Shown: positions 13,340-25,165, counted from the first letter of the stretch. The stretch is 64,000 nt of DNA from Tubiluchus corallicola (GCA_030141605.1 JAQGDQ010000838.1:1-64000); one strand, 5' to 3'. The notes: generated from the letters alone by a model not told the origin. Numbers and translations: made by a program.

Positions 13340-14050
13340 AAATCTATTCTAGTTTACCCGTACGTAATATATGGTGGTGTATATAAAAGTAATCTGGAAG
13401 CTTTACAAATTACCAAGAACAGAATTCTCAAACTAATATATCATGTAAGGTATGACCATCTCACAAATATAATTTACTTGTCAGTTAAAACTCTTAAAGT
13501 GAAAGAAATGTATGACTTGTATTGTCTTCATTTCATGTATCAGTATCATAATTCACTACTTCCACCAGCTTTTCAGTCATACTTTAGTCCAGTTTCAAAT
13601 CAACATGATCATTACACAAGTTATTCAGTCGGAAACTATGTACTCCCTCTTCCAAAAACAAATATAATGAAACAGTCATCAAAATATAATGCTATTAAAA
13701 TATGGTCATCAATTCCGCGCGAAATGAAAACTCTTTATCAATTTAAAAAAAGCATGAAAGAATTACGTACTGCAACGGTATACTTAACTCACAATTTTAC
13801 TCATCCTGATCTTAAGTTACTAACAAAACTTATTTTGTTCTAATGTACGTTATAACTGATGAAAATACTATGTAATGTTAATTGTCAATTGTTACACTTA
13901 TCTGGAGGAGGACTCGAAAGCTCAATGCTCCTTCCTCCTCCTCACAGTCACTCGTTTATTATAATGTAATAACAATTTGTGTGTATGTTTATATATGTTT
14001 ATATCTACGATTAGAAGTTAAATAAATTCATAATTCAGTAATGCAACAGA
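13340..14050 (+). pseudogene. non-LTR retrotransposon remnant: reverse transcriptase C-terminus plus 3' UTR
   Basis: An open frame at 13340-13843 matches the end of LINE reverse-transcriptase ORFs in pattern: a LVYPYVIYG thumb motif, KSNLEALQITKNRILKLIY, LPPAF, and a final YNAIKIWSSIPREMKTLYQFKKSMKE. It is preceded in frame by a stop and carries none of the RT palm motifs, so it is 5'-truncated, as is usual for LINE copies. The following 3' UTR contains a stem with GGAGGAGG and CCTCCTCC arms (13908-13942) enclosing GACTCG, then an AT-rich tail with AATAAA. It fits a CR1/L2/Jockey-type element; I cannot name the clade firmly. Confidence 0.88.
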
Positions 14051-14237
14051 TTATTGTGTACCATCCCGGGCCTTTAGATATTAACATGTAAATTCCAGAC
14101 CTATTCGTAAAGGAATATTTTCCATAATTACGCAATATATTTAAAATATACATATCATTGGTTCCAATTAGAAAAAATGTTTTTTCTTCATTAGCATATC
14201 TGGAAAATCAGGACATAAAGAATTAACTTTTGCAAAC

Positions 14238-14650
14238 ATATCCGGTCTATTGTGTCCGAAGAGAAGAAAATGGATGTGGCGGAGATGAAGATGTTGAGAT
14301 TGATGGTGGGAGTAACAAGAAGGGATAAAATCAGGAATAGTAATATTAGAGGAACAGTGAAAGTAATGGAAGCCTCGAAAAGGATACAAGAGGCAAGATT
14401 GCGATGGTATGGGCAGCTGAAAAGAAGAGTCGGGGAAGATCACGTGGGAAGAGAGGTCATGGAAATGGAAGTGCTGGGAATAGAAGAAGAGGACGACCCA
14501 AGCGGAGATGGATTGAATGTATAAACGGAGAAGAACATAAATGAAGAGATGGTCAACAACAGGAATGCATGGAGAAGACTTATTCACAACGGCGACCCCG
14601 CATAGGGAAAAGCTGGAAAGAAGAAACATATTCTGTCTATTGTGTTCGTA
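14238..14650 (+). pseudogene. non-LTR retrotransposon remnant (RTE/craniate-endonuclease type C-terminus) with target-site duplication
   Basis: From ~14252 the frame gives AEMKMLRLMVGVTRRDKIRN, then IQEARLRWYGQLKRR and HVGREVMEMEV, the common C-terminal block of RTE-like and related LINE ORFs. A frameshift moves the continuation (RRGRPKRRWIECINGEEH) to another frame, and a second shift precedes the final NAWRRLIHNGDPA and stop near 14605. The copy is therefore dead. The insert is flanked by imperfect 22-bp direct repeats, CATATCCGGTCTATTGTGTC at 14238 and CATATTCTGTCTATTGTGTT at ~14628, consistent with a target-site duplication. Confidence 0.9.
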
Positions 14651-14884
14651 TTTATGACTGACAAGCATGGATCATGTGTACCTCATCTTCCACTTCTCTT
14701 ATCATTACGTTGTTTACAAATTGTTTTATGCATCAGTAACTTGTACGGTTTATGATACCTGCCTGTTTGAATGGCTTATGAAGAAATTTTTAAGAGGAGT
14801 GTTAAAGAGGAGACTGGCTTCTTTGAAAGAATATCACATGCAGTTTATTTTCTAAACCAGAAGTAATACAACACAGTGTTTTCT

Positions 14885-15070
14885 CTCTAAAGTTCTACCA
14901 AGCCAACTGAACAGGTAAAACTTTTCCACGAAGTTAAAGGAAGCCAGCAGTTGATAACAGGTAAATGTTTCTGTACAATGATGGAAGTTTAGACTGTATA
15001 CAGAGAAATAAACCAGGTAAAACTTCTCCATGAAGTGAAAGGAAGCCAGCAATTCATTAAAGGTAAATCT
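14885..15070. repeat. dispersed tandem repeat family (copy of 26228-26515)
   Basis: Two ~100-bp units share GTTTA.ACTGTATACAGAGA and CAGGTAAAACTT.TCCA.GA and GGAAGCCAGCA with the 121-bp units at 26.2-26.5 kb. Confidence 0.9.
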
Positions 15071-15547
15071 TATGCATATCCGTTTTTATGTCCGTCTTAT
15101 ACATCCGTTTTTAAGAAAAAGTTAGAATATAATTTAGTTCTTTTGTGACGTATCTAAATAAAAAAACTGGAAAGAAACGCATTAGATGGAAAACAACGGG
15201 AAAGAGAACGAAACTGGAGAAGTAGATCTCTTTGTTTTAAGTGCGGGTTGTTGTTAAGATGCTTGACTGTGGTACATTTAATCTTTGACATACAGCAACT
15301 GCGCATGTGTACATCGAAACTGTGAAAAGGCTTATTATTTCATAAGATGCTGTAAACGTGGCGGGAGGTGGCGGGGGAGGGTGGTCGAGCGTGCTTCACT
15401 TATGTAACCTGTGTAATTCAAATTTTTTTGAATTAAATATCGAATCTAAGACACATTGTAACGTCCATTTCAGCTTCCCACATAAACAGACTCGTGCAGT
15501 AGCTTGTGTCGTGTGAGTGTGGTGTTTGTTCAGTTAGTCTCTCAGTT

Positions 15548-15590
15548 GGTTGGTTACTTACTTACTTACTTACTTGCTTGCTTGCTTACT
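15548..15590. repeat. TTAC/TTGC tetranucleotide tract
   Basis: Short tetranucleotide run that directly abuts the 5S-derived sequence. Confidence 0.9.
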
Positions 15591-15720
15591 CCTGCTATTC
15601 CTAGTCGGTCACCCATCCAAGTACTAACCCGCCTCTACGTTGCTTAATTTCCGTGATCAGACGAAAACCAGTGTCATCAACATGATTTGAACAACCGGTA
15701 TCTTCAACGCTGTAGTCGTG
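15591..15720 (-). pseudogene. 5S rRNA-derived sequence with an internal duplication
   Basis: Read on the minus strand, it has the conserved 5S blocks TCGTCTGATCAC, AAATTAAGCAACG (box A region) and GGTTAGTACTTGGATGGGTG (box C region). The 5' part carries an inserted second version of the GTTGA..A.AC.GGTT segment (about 27 bases), which makes it longer than the usual ~120 nt. The 3' end runs into (AAGC/AAGT)n with no T-run terminator. It is a pseudogene or a 5S-headed SINE fragment. Confidence 0.88.
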
Positions 15721-17173
15721 TATAAGCTGTGATATACAAGAATTGCAAACTTGCTACATAGGAACATGTACTAATGCGTATAAATTCTTCTCAAATACCA
15801 GTAAAATCCACACTAAGTTTCCTTTCTTAATAATCAGTATACAAATCAGTAACAACAGTATACAAACATGTTTAATATTACCCTATATCGATTCCATTTT
15901 TTTACTTTTTCAAGAACGGAGGTCAACGACTTAAAAAACAACAACAACAATAATAATTAATGCATTTAAAATCATCTTGTATTCAATCTACGACGCAATG
16001 CGACGTAATTGGCTTTCGTTTTTCAATTGTAATCTTTCTTTAACGATTTTACCCTACTAAAGAAGAAAGAGAAATTTGACCTGCGAGTGACACCATTAGT
16101 GAAATATGACGCCACTAGCATCAGAACACAGTGCGCCGGTCAAAACACAATTCACCAGTCAGTAGGTTACTGAGGAACGATAAGAGGGACGTGACAGATG
16201 GACAGTCTCACCTGTAGACGACTATTTAATTGATCGCATTTCGTCGTACTAGATGCTTAAACTCTTAAACAGTAATATTAGAGTAAGGCTAATTAGAGTA
16301 GGTTAATTATATGTAGCTAATTACAGTAGGTGGATAAGAATGTGGGACAGAAACTAGTAAAAACACTTAAAGCAGGAGCTTGTTCACACATCATGTTAAT
16401 ACGTCATCTCTGTGTGCTGTTACATGTGACTCCAGCTTAAGGTTCATTTTGTGATGATTTTTGTGACAATTTTCTAATCATTATGGCTAATTACAGTTGG
16501 ATTTGGATCAGTGTTGCAGTAAGTAAAGGCAGACAGGCTGGTGCTATTTTTATTTTCGTTTTCTCATAATTAATTAATTATTTTTCTAACATTAGTGATC
16601 AAGCAATGAGGCAAAATTTGGACTTCGTATTTCACGTTTTAAGTTTTGCTCGACGTAAGTTCAAACACTAGTAGTGGTATACAACGCGTTTTTTAATTTC
16701 GTTTTAATTAGTTTAAGAAATTATAACTACGGATGAGCATTCTCTACCAGAAAGCGAATTCGAATCGAATCGAATTTATGACATTATCTGGTTTATGCAG
16801 CAGTAATTAGCATTTTTGCATACATTAAACACTATTTTTACTGAAGCAGTAACTAGTATGAAGTATTATTAACGTAATATTATCCATAAGCAGGGAAAAC
16901 TACATGTAGGATATGAACAAATATTAAGTCAATACTCACTAGCTTTTTCATACACATAAATACTACAGTATATGCATAGTATGTTTTGTATCACTGATAC
17001 GAAAGCAGTGAACATTTTTCTACATGGTTGTAGCTCATTACAATAACAACATTAGAGATCAAACAATTTCGAACGCTCACTCATAACTATAACTTCTCGA
17101 GGTTTTTCACTCAACAGCTCAGCTTGCAGCTAATGAATCTGTTGGTATGTTTAAACGTATTTTATTTTTCAGC
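15721..17173. other. AT-rich unassigned DNA; end of a TTCGA-type repeat at 16728-16785
   Basis: 16728-16785 contains GAGCATTCTCTACCAGAAAG followed by AATTCGAATCGAATCG, which is the inverted counterpart of 39130-39205. At 16483 an ATG opens MANYSWIWISVA, followed directly by GTAAGT. That could be a signal-peptide exon of the gene at 18.56 kb, but the phase does not join directly. Confidence 0.4.
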
Positions 17174-17330
17174 GTGCAGAGATTTTAAATGATGTAGCCC
17201 TACATAAATAAACTGTATATCACATTACTATTTTTATAAGTCTAGCGAAGGGTGCAGAGATTTTAAATGATGTAGCGCGCCACATAAATGAATGGTACAT
17301 CATATTACTATTTTTATAAGTCTAGCGAAG
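17174..17330. repeat. 78-bp tandem duplication
   Basis: 17174-17251 and 17252-17329 are two adjacent copies of one unit (GTGCAGAGATTTTAAATGAT through AAGTCTAGCGAAG) with about 90 percent visible identity. Confidence 0.92.
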
Positions 17331-18115
17331 GAAAAACAATTGCAACTTGTAAAAGCAATGGTAGAGGGGTTGGGTAGAGGGCCCCACTAACTAAAATGGT
17401 AGCAGTTTTCGCACTATCTGGAATTACTTTTGTTACCATGGATACGAACGCCTATGATAAACCAGCTAATAAAAATTGAGAAGCAAAACAAAGATGTTTT
17501 CCAATTTCTTTCGTAGGTCGTTGCAACTCTGGACATTTGGACTGTGCATGGAGCACGCGGGTACAATTTTAAGAAAATGAAAACTGAGAAATTTGGTAAT
17601 TAATCTAACTAGTAATTTAGCAACTTTAGTGATTGTGTGCAAAATTTGGGACAACGGAGTTTTTGATAATGTAAGACCATCAAATATTCGCACTGATTTT
17701 GACAAGTTTCTTATTTTGGAATCGACTATTTTGGAGACTATAACAGCAATAGCGACTCCTAATTCTTATCTGCTTATCTGCTTGTGGAAAGTTCTGAACT
17801 AGGCAATACGCCATGATGAAACGTTAAATTGCAGAGGTACCTTAACCTAATTTTGATTCTACCTTGGCAAAGTAAATATCCGGGTGAAGTGCTGCAGCAT
17901 ATCAGATTCCTTAGTTTCTTCTTCCTGCTTCTCTTTTATTCGTTTTTCTTAAATTCTATTTTCTCATCCTGTCTTTTCTTTTCCTTTTTTTCCAACCTTC
18001 TTTTTCTTTTTTAATTTGTTTCTTTTTCCTCAGTCTGGCTGCTTTTCCTCTTCTAGCTTTTTTTCAGTCTTCCTACTTGCCACCCAACCTACTTGCTTTA
18101 GCTTGCATAATCACA

Positions 18116-18535
18116 TTCTTGCTTGCTTGCTTACTTGCTTTCTTGCTTAATTACTGCTTGCTTGCTTACTTACTTACTCACTTACTTACTTAATTACATA
18201 CTTACATACATACTTACTTACATACTTACATGCTTACTTGCTTGCTTACTTGCTTACTTACGTACTTACTTATTTACTTACTTGCTTTCTTACTTAATTA
18301 CTGCTTGCTTGCTTACTTGCTTGCTTACTTACTTACTCACTTACTTACTTACTTACATACTTACATACATACTTACTTACATACTTACATGCTTACTTGC
18401 TTGCTTACTTGCTTACATGCTTACTTGCCTTACATGCTTACTTACTTGCTTACATGCTTACTTGCTTACTTGCTTACTTACGTACTTACTTATTTACTTC
18501 CTTGCTTGCTTACTCACTTATTTACTTTGCACGTG
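18116..18535. repeat. TTAC/TTGC/TTACA tetranucleotide array
   Basis: Over 400 bases of CTTA/CTTG units with larger internal repeats of ~170 bp (the block around 18140-18290 recurs at 18290-18480). It lies just upstream of the acceptor of the 18560 exon. ORFs rich in LLTYLLT are artefacts. Confidence 0.96.
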
Positions 18536-18559
18536 CTTTTATTATTTTCTATTTTATAG

Positions 18560-21501
18560 ATACGACTGTTCCATGCAATACTTTGGATCCATCTAATACT
18601 GATCTTGTACAAACACGTGATACCTCTGGGGTGCTTGACCAAAATCAAGATCGTGTTATTACTGCCACCGACGGTTTTAAACGAGGAATTTACGACGAAT
18701 TCACCGTTTGTTGGTATGAATAAACACGCTTTAACTTGAGTATAATCATTAGTATAGAGGCTACAGAATTTTGACACTAGAAAAGCATGCGTGTATTATG
18801 ACTGGTATCACAAAATTCTTTACTTTTCTCTAGAATGGTCTATACATGTATATTTAATTTGGCTGGCTACGGTTTTGTTCAGTTCAGTTCAGTGCAGTTT
18901 TGTTCAGGTTAGCTTGTCATATATTAACTCATTTCGTTATGTAGTTTGCTAGGATTAAAGATGCTAGTTCATTGTACTTCTTTCGTAGTGTATTTCGTTT
19001 ACTTAATTTACTTTTGTTTTACATTAGTTCACTACTACACTTCTCTTGATTCTACTTCTTCTTAGTTGTTTTTGCTTCACTTTGCTTTGCTTCCTTTTTC
19101 TTTGACTCGCATCATTTCACTTTGCTTCCCTTCCTGTCGTTTCACTTCACTTCACTTCACTTCACTATTTCGCATCGTTCCTCTTGCTTTACTTTCCTGT
19201 TACTTTACCTTACTTCACTCTTTCACTTCACTTCACTTCACTTCACTTCACTATTTCGCATCGTTGCTCTTGCTTTACTTTCCTGTTACTTTACCTTACT
19301 TCACTCTTTCACTTCACTTCACTTCACTATTTCGCATCGTTACTGTTGCTTTACTTTCCTGTTACATTACTTTACTTCACTCTTTCACTTCACTTCACTA
19401 TTTCGCATCGTTGCTCTTGCTTTACTTTCCTGTTACTTTACCTTACTTCACTCTTTCACTTCACTTCACTTCACTTCACTATTTCGCATCGTTGCTCTTG
19501 CTTTACTTTCCTGTTACTTTACCTTACTTCACTCTTTCACTTCACTTCACTTCACTATTTCGCATCGTTGCTCTTGCTTTACTTTCCTGTTACTTTACCT
19601 TACTTCACTTTTTCACTTCACTTCACTTTATTCTATTATTATGGTTTGTCCAAGGCTTTGTCTTAGTAGCAGTAGAAGTCATAGAAGCTGCAGTGAAAGC
19701 GAGCAGTGACTTTTGCATAGTTCTCGTGATGTACAAACAGATCATTCTTGCTATAATCGCCTTAATATTTTTTGTGGTCAAAAATAGTAGCTGATTGGTT
19801 TACGTTAGCAAAAAGATGGATCACAGGCACTTTATTATCTTTACATATAGGTGGTTAAAGGGGAAAGCTGATGTATTCTACCTACACAGCGACAGATTCC
19901 CGGATAAGATTGAAGAAGATGGAGTACCAGAAAATGTCGAGTTGCTAATATCAGTATTTGATTCTGGAGAGGTTTCATACGTTCATGGCAATGAATTTAC
20001 TGAGTAAGTGGCAACTACACACTTCATGGATTACTGACATAAGCAACAGTCAGACATACTACTCGCTCGACAGAATTTTTACACGTAAATCAATCGAACA
20101 TACTACTCACGAATTACTGTTAATTTTAGTTTTGTAACTGTGAATCCATCTGCTGATCTGGATGTGGACAAGGAATTCATCCATTACTGCGTGGTGGTGG
20201 ACGCAAATGCCCAGCCAGATCCAACTGTGACTGTGTACTGGAATGGTGGAGCAGACGTAAGATTATTTTTTCTATACAATAGTGAAAAAAGGGCTTGTCC
20301 AAACCTGCTTTTCTTTGTCAACTTGTTTAAAAAATAACAAACTTTACACAGTTCATAACTTAACTTGCAAAAGACTTCGTGAAATGATTTTAAAGCAGCT
20401 CAGTTCCTCGCAGATTCGATTTAGTTACTCGTGCCCTGGATAAAGTATTGCAGACAAGGCACCTAGTATGCCTGGCACTGGAGACCTAATGCACAGGCCA
20501 AACATTTGTGGGAATGTAAATCATTTTGCATAACCATTATTTTGAATCGAAATCCAATTATTTTACATTTTTCCTCCGGATTAGGACACGAATAAGCGCT
20601 ACATTAATGACATCAAAATATCAAAGATTTTTTACCTAAGCAGCAAGGCTAGGCGAGTTGCACTTTGCCATAAAGTTAAGCAGTTTTTCACCTGGTCAGT
20701 AAAAGGGTGATTGATTGTCAAACTGCCCAAGTATTTGCCTCGTTATAGGTGGATGAATGCGTGTCTGGTTGTGGCTAGGGCACCTCTACTGGCTCAGTGT
20801 CTCGTTTTTGAGGAGTACTGTCTCTCGAACTGTATAAAAAAAGAAAACACAAAACATCCCACTAGAGGGCACTCAGAAGAGGTGCCAGTCTTTTTTATGA
20901 AGTGACTATGGACTAAAATTTATTTTGACATTTTTACCTTATGACCTTGACCATTGACTTTTTGATCCAAAAAGCAATGGGTTTCTAGGTCTTGCGCAGG
21001 CCATAGACCTGTGTCAGGTTTGGTGATTGCAGCATCGTCTTTTGATTTTGTTTTGCAGACATATACGCTGGCATCACTAAATACCCTCTGCACCAACTAT
21101 TGTAGGTGTAGAAATAATTCAATCGAGGCTGCATTTTCTGTTTGTAAAATTTAATTTTTCGTGATTTTTCATATTTTACAGGTACAGCAACAACCTGCAG
21201 CGTTCGCAACTGCTTTGCGAGTCATGTTTGAATCCGGTGAGGACGAAGCAGGAGACATGTTTTATAAACCAGATGAAGGTGCCATGTTGAGTGATATAAA
21301 CGTTTACAGCAGAGCTTTGTCAGCTTCAAGAATAGCAAAGATATCTCAGAGCTGTATTAATTGTGGTGATGTATTTTGCTATCGTACTGCTCCTAGGATG
21401 CCTCTAGGAGGCGTAAGTGTTCGTTAGCATTATAGCATAGCAGAATATGATTTATATAATATAATATTATATATCTATATATAAATAAATGGCAAACAAA
21501 G

Positions 21502-21535
<34 letters not shown>

Positions 21536-22677
21536 ATTTGTTTGCCGTAAAATGGATTTCATTTTACGTAATCCTCAGTGATAAAACGAATTAATAATTG
21601 TTAAAACACTGCTACACTGCTAAAAGCAAATGCGTTTGGTGCAAAACTATGAAGTACTGTGCACAAAACTGAAACTAGAAACAACTAGAAATACTCATTT
21701 ACATACATAGATACGATAGATACAGTAATACAATATATAGGGACAATATAAGTAAAATGTATAATAAACGCAAGACAAAGTTTACATTAATTTATCACAA
21801 TATACGCATAATACGTAATACAAAACATAGAGTAATATGGTACATAAAATACATAATAACAAGGACTAGGTTCACACCAATTTCGCAATAAACACATTAC
21901 AATCATATGTAATACACAACAGAAATTACTTGCAGATTGCCGTTTTAATTTACGAATGAGTTGCGAATTAACATACAACTACTACAGCTATAGCTCACGG
22001 AAGGCCAAAATGCTAATGTATTGAAGGGGCTTCAATTTTAAAAGAGTGAATACTGTAAAAGGCTAAATACCTACTAAATAAACAAACAGGTGGCAGCACC
22101 GTGGCAGTAATTGAAAACTAAATTAAGACCAAAAAGGGCCTATGCACCCACTGCAATATACATTTTAATTACATTAGTGCCTCTCTTTCTATAAATGGTC
22201 CGAATTAGGTTAATCATTGTTTTCTAAGCCGCATCCGAGAAAAATGGAGAGTAGAGAAAAAGAGAGAATAGTGAAGAAATGGAGAGGAAAAAGAGATGAG
22301 TAGAGCCCTATTTAATAATCTTGTTTTAAGTTTGCTAGATCGTAATGCAGTTACGTCTTCTTCAGATCATTGAAATTCCATCTCTTTGCTTAACACCAAA
22401 GGACCTTGCAAAAAGATGTCACAATCCAGCCACACTTCTAGAAGTTCATGGTGCGTCCAAATTTAATTTGAAGAAAAGAGGTAATAAAAGACGAAGTGGT
22501 TATGGCAAACGTTCATCAACTGGTTTTGGCACTGGATCATCCACTGGTTATGGTGCCAAGTCTTCTACTGGTTACGGTGCGGGATCGTCCAATGGTTATG
22601 GTGCTGGATCGGCCACTGGTTATGGTTCGCAATCCCCTTCTGGTTATGGCTCAGGATTCACCAATGGTTATTTTTAG
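18560..22677 (+). CDS. pentraxin/LamG-like secreted protein with Gly-Tyr-Ser octapeptide tail (5 exons found, N-terminus missing)
   Basis: Five exons join in phase through GT-AG introns: 18560-18713, 19851-20003, 20130-20256, 21182-21412 and 22339-22677 (stop TAG). The ~333 visible residues form a concanavalin/LamG fold of the pentraxin kind. There is FTVCWWLK across the first junction and FIHYC in exon 3, the two Cys positions of the pentraxin disulfide, 72 residues apart (about 61 in CRP). Exon 4 gives the family's closing strand and helix, DINVYSRALSASRIAKI, then CINCGDVFC. The last exon carries a basic linker (KKRGNKRR) and about 7.5 octapeptides of the form SGYGxxSS. The first exon starts in phase 1, so at least one upstream exon, presumably with a signal peptide, was not identified. 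It is likely extracellular. The full pentraxin signature HxCxSW is not kept, so a LamG relative is possible. The function of the tail is inferred only. Confidence 0.88.
19130..19635. repeat. CACTT-based minisatellite inside the first visible intron
   Basis: Five to six units of 70-95 bp, each made of (CACTT)n plus ATTTCGCATCGTTGCTCTTG and TTTACTTTCCTGTTAC, differing in CACTT number. Three open frames cross it. They are artefacts of the repeat lacking stops. It occupies most of the intron 18714-19850. Confidence 0.95.
20257..21181 (+). other. intron of the pentraxin-like gene
   Basis: Donor GTAAGA at 20257 and acceptor TATTTTACAG ending at 21181. No repeat is recognised within it. Confidence 0.8.
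21491..21546. repeat. TA-rich palindrome
   Basis: GGCAAACAAA, TA-rich centre, TTTGTTTGCC: an inverted repeat closed by a TA dinucleotide tract, within the last visible intron of the pentraxin-like gene. Confidence 0.93.
22495..22674 (+). repeat. 24-bp coding repeat encoding SGYGxxSS
   Basis: In-frame 24-bp units with consensus residues [STN]GYG[AST][GK]S[SAP]: TGFGTGSS, TGYGAKSS, TGYGAGSS, NGYGAGSA, TGYGSQSP, SGYGSGFT. The unit repeats exactly in frame and ends four residues before the stop. Confidence 0.95.
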
Positions 22678-22842
22678 ATATCACTACAGTTTTCATCTAA
22701 TTAACATTATGATTTTGTTTTCTACTCTATTATGCAACAATATGTACTGAAAACTTTGTTTAGGTGGAAGTTTGAGACTTTATTTGAATAATGTGGATTT
22801 ACAGTCACACACAAGGAAGTAAATTTATCTCTATTTTTGTAA

Positions 22843-22848
22843 AATAAA
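22843..22848 (+). promoter_or_regulatory. polyadenylation signal of the pentraxin-like gene
   Basis: AATAAA lies 166 bases after the stop codon in an AT-rich 3' UTR with no other candidate before it. Confidence 0.65.
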
Positions 22849-22939
22849 GAATTGTATGTTTAGTTACTGTTTATGTTCAAATGCGATGTATGTTCTAAAG
22901 CCTTGACATTTGGTTGTGGCTAAAATGGATTCAACATTT

Positions 22940-23640
22940 GCTGCCTGTGATTAAATATTGTTGTTGTGCACTAGAAATAGTAGTGGACGTATGACGGATC
23001 CTTGTGGAGCTCCATATTTTTACGTATATGCAACATTAGCCATTGCAGTATTATGGCCTGCTGCTTGACTGTTTGCAGTTAGGTGGTTTAGGAACCAGAT
23101 TTTTTGCCAGTCTTCTAACTCCGTAATGTTCAAGTTTGCATAATACTATTGTTCGCAGTATCAAATGCCTGGGCTGGATCACTTTACTAATAAAAAAGGT
23201 TTTATTTTCTAAATTTTCAGTAATGCTATGAGCTCTAATTCGGTAGTGTATGCTCTTCGAAAGACCAAGCTCAGCTATATTTACAATGTCATGTTTTATT
23301 AAATATGTGGTTTAGGTGTTGATGAACAAATTTTCCTAAGATTTTGGGAAAACGTGGTAAAACAGACATGGGTCTGTAATTGCTTTGAAATGTTTATTTT
23401 TACCAGGAACTTTTCCAGTTTGAAGTGAATTCTTGATTATATGTGCAAAGGGTGTTGCAATATCATCAGTAACTTCATTCAACAATCCTGGGTGATATAT
23501 GATCAAAACCAGCACTCTTATTTGGATTTTAGGAATTATCTATTTTAACAACGCCCATTTTAGTCGTTTGATTAAAAGAAGGAATGTATGTAAGTTTCTT
23601 GTAAATAATTTTCCGGGTTGGCATTCATTTTAGAATATTT
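22940..23640 (-). pseudogene. LINE reverse transcriptase remnant
   Basis: Reading the minus strand with frameshifts gives the RT block order: KSAGFDHISPRIV (~23480-23520), NYRPMSVLPRFPKILGKF (~23335-23385, two frames), AFDTANNSI (~23150-23180, the catalytic-Asp neighbourhood F.D..N), WFLNHLT and GAPQGSVIRPLLF (~22990-23020). Several stops and shifts show decay. The order and spacing match CR1/L2/Jockey-type RT palm and fingers. Confidence 0.92.
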
Positions 23641-23649
23641 GACGTTATT

Positions 23650-23860
23650 TTTTCTTACCTTCAGTGAAATATTTATTGCATGTATTTATTATCTTCTTAT
23701 TTTCATGAATAAGACGGTTATTTAGTTTAAGAGTGACAGTCACTTGTTATTTTATTTTATTCATTATTTCTTATATAATAGTCAAGTTTTTTCATGTTTG
23801 ATAGACACTTTGATACTTTGGTTTGATTATAACTAGTTATTGACGTTCTCGATAATTTTA
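23650..23860 (-). pseudogene. upstream part of the same LINE (endonuclease-RT linker)
   Basis: The minus-strand reading includes NTCNKYFTEGKKK, like the FNxYF segment before LINE RT domains. It matches 25385-25560 at nucleotide level. Confidence 0.7.
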
Positions 23861-25165
23861 TAAGTTGATTTTTTATGATGTATATTCTTGTTTCGCTACT
23901 TGTTGTTAAGCATATAATGTTGCATTCAATTTCTATGTTTAATGTTGGTTATTAATGCAATGGTTTAGTTTATCGTAGCTTTAGTTTTAACTATTTATAG
24001 TTTTGACGTTGTTTCAAGCATTATGTTTGTAAATTTATTAATTAAAATAGGTGATAGGCAAATTCGCCATTTTCATGAGATGTTACGTTATTCTATGATG
24101 TATTTGATAAGTCACGTATTAAATTATATTTACGTTGACTGCTATATGAGCGAGTCTGTCGTGAGTTTTTGCCTGATGTCCTTTAACTTCTGCTTGCAAA
24201 TCTGTTATGATGAAGCTTGGAAGATGAACCGAGGCATTGGTTAGCTATAATTATGTATATATCCTGTTATATATTTTGTGTCTAATATGTTTAAAAATAT
24301 ATTAATTATTAGAGTAGTAGTTTCGTATGTGATTCTTTTGTGTGACAAGAAATCGATGTAATATAATATACAACTATATAATATAATATAGTGGTTTTGA
24401 TTCACCCATATGAATTGTAAATCCATAATTTATTCATAATCACTTGGAGATGTGTAAATTACCATCACTCAAGATAGATATTTTTCTTATTCCTTAATAG
24501 GATTTCAATGCTTTAGTTTCATCAAGCTTCCAACTGATTTTGACAATTTATTTTGAGCAAAAAAGCCAATACTTCTTCCTCTTTTATGTTAATGAGTCTT
24601 AGTAATGAATTTCCAGACAATTTTTTGAAGCACAGATTTTGTCCACTAATCACATCTCTGATAATGCTATTACTGACAATCTAAACTGCTCAAATATGAA
24701 AAAACGGTAAAAATTTTAGTACATGTTGGATATGTTAACACATGTTATGCTCAAGAGAAAGTTCCTACTGATTACCGTACTGATTTGGCCCATTAATCAA
24801 TTCATTACTATCATCATGTTTTTATTACTAATCGTATATTGCATCGTTAATTCTTTTTCTCTGTCTCAAGCTACGCATTGGGAAACATAACCTTGAGAAA
24901 ATTGCCGTTAAAATTTGCCATTGTTTTTTGTCGCGTTTCTGCAAAACACTTAGCAACCGCACAAATGTTGGTTGCTACGGACTTTGCAAGAACACATTAA
25001 AGTTATGTTTAAATGCAGTAGATGGCTCTTCCTGACGAAGATCTGGGTTTGGCAATAGAAAAAAACCTGAAGCAAAATGACTGATTCCTGGAGGTACTAT
25101 CACGAGTTTTTTTTACAATTGCAGTACTAGTTTCTAGTCAGAAAAGTGGGCAATGAGCTAGAAAA
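23861..25165. other. AT-rich unassigned DNA
   Basis: No gene recognised. The ORFs at 24023-24244 and 24241-24426 have no recognisable motif. Confidence 0.4.

Noticed and set aside
16483-16518. Signal-peptide exon MANYSWIWISVA for the pentraxin-like gene
   Set aside because: It has a good GTAAGT donor but ends in phase 0, while the first recognised exon needs phase 1. It cannot be joined without an unseen exon.
18123-18723. LLTYLLT-type transmembrane-looking ORFs
   Set aside because: Tetranucleotide repeat translation. Only the part after the acceptor at 18559 is taken as a real exon.
19066-19794. 242-codon ORF rich in FTSLHFTS
   Set aside because: All three + frames are open over the same minisatellite, which lies in an intron.
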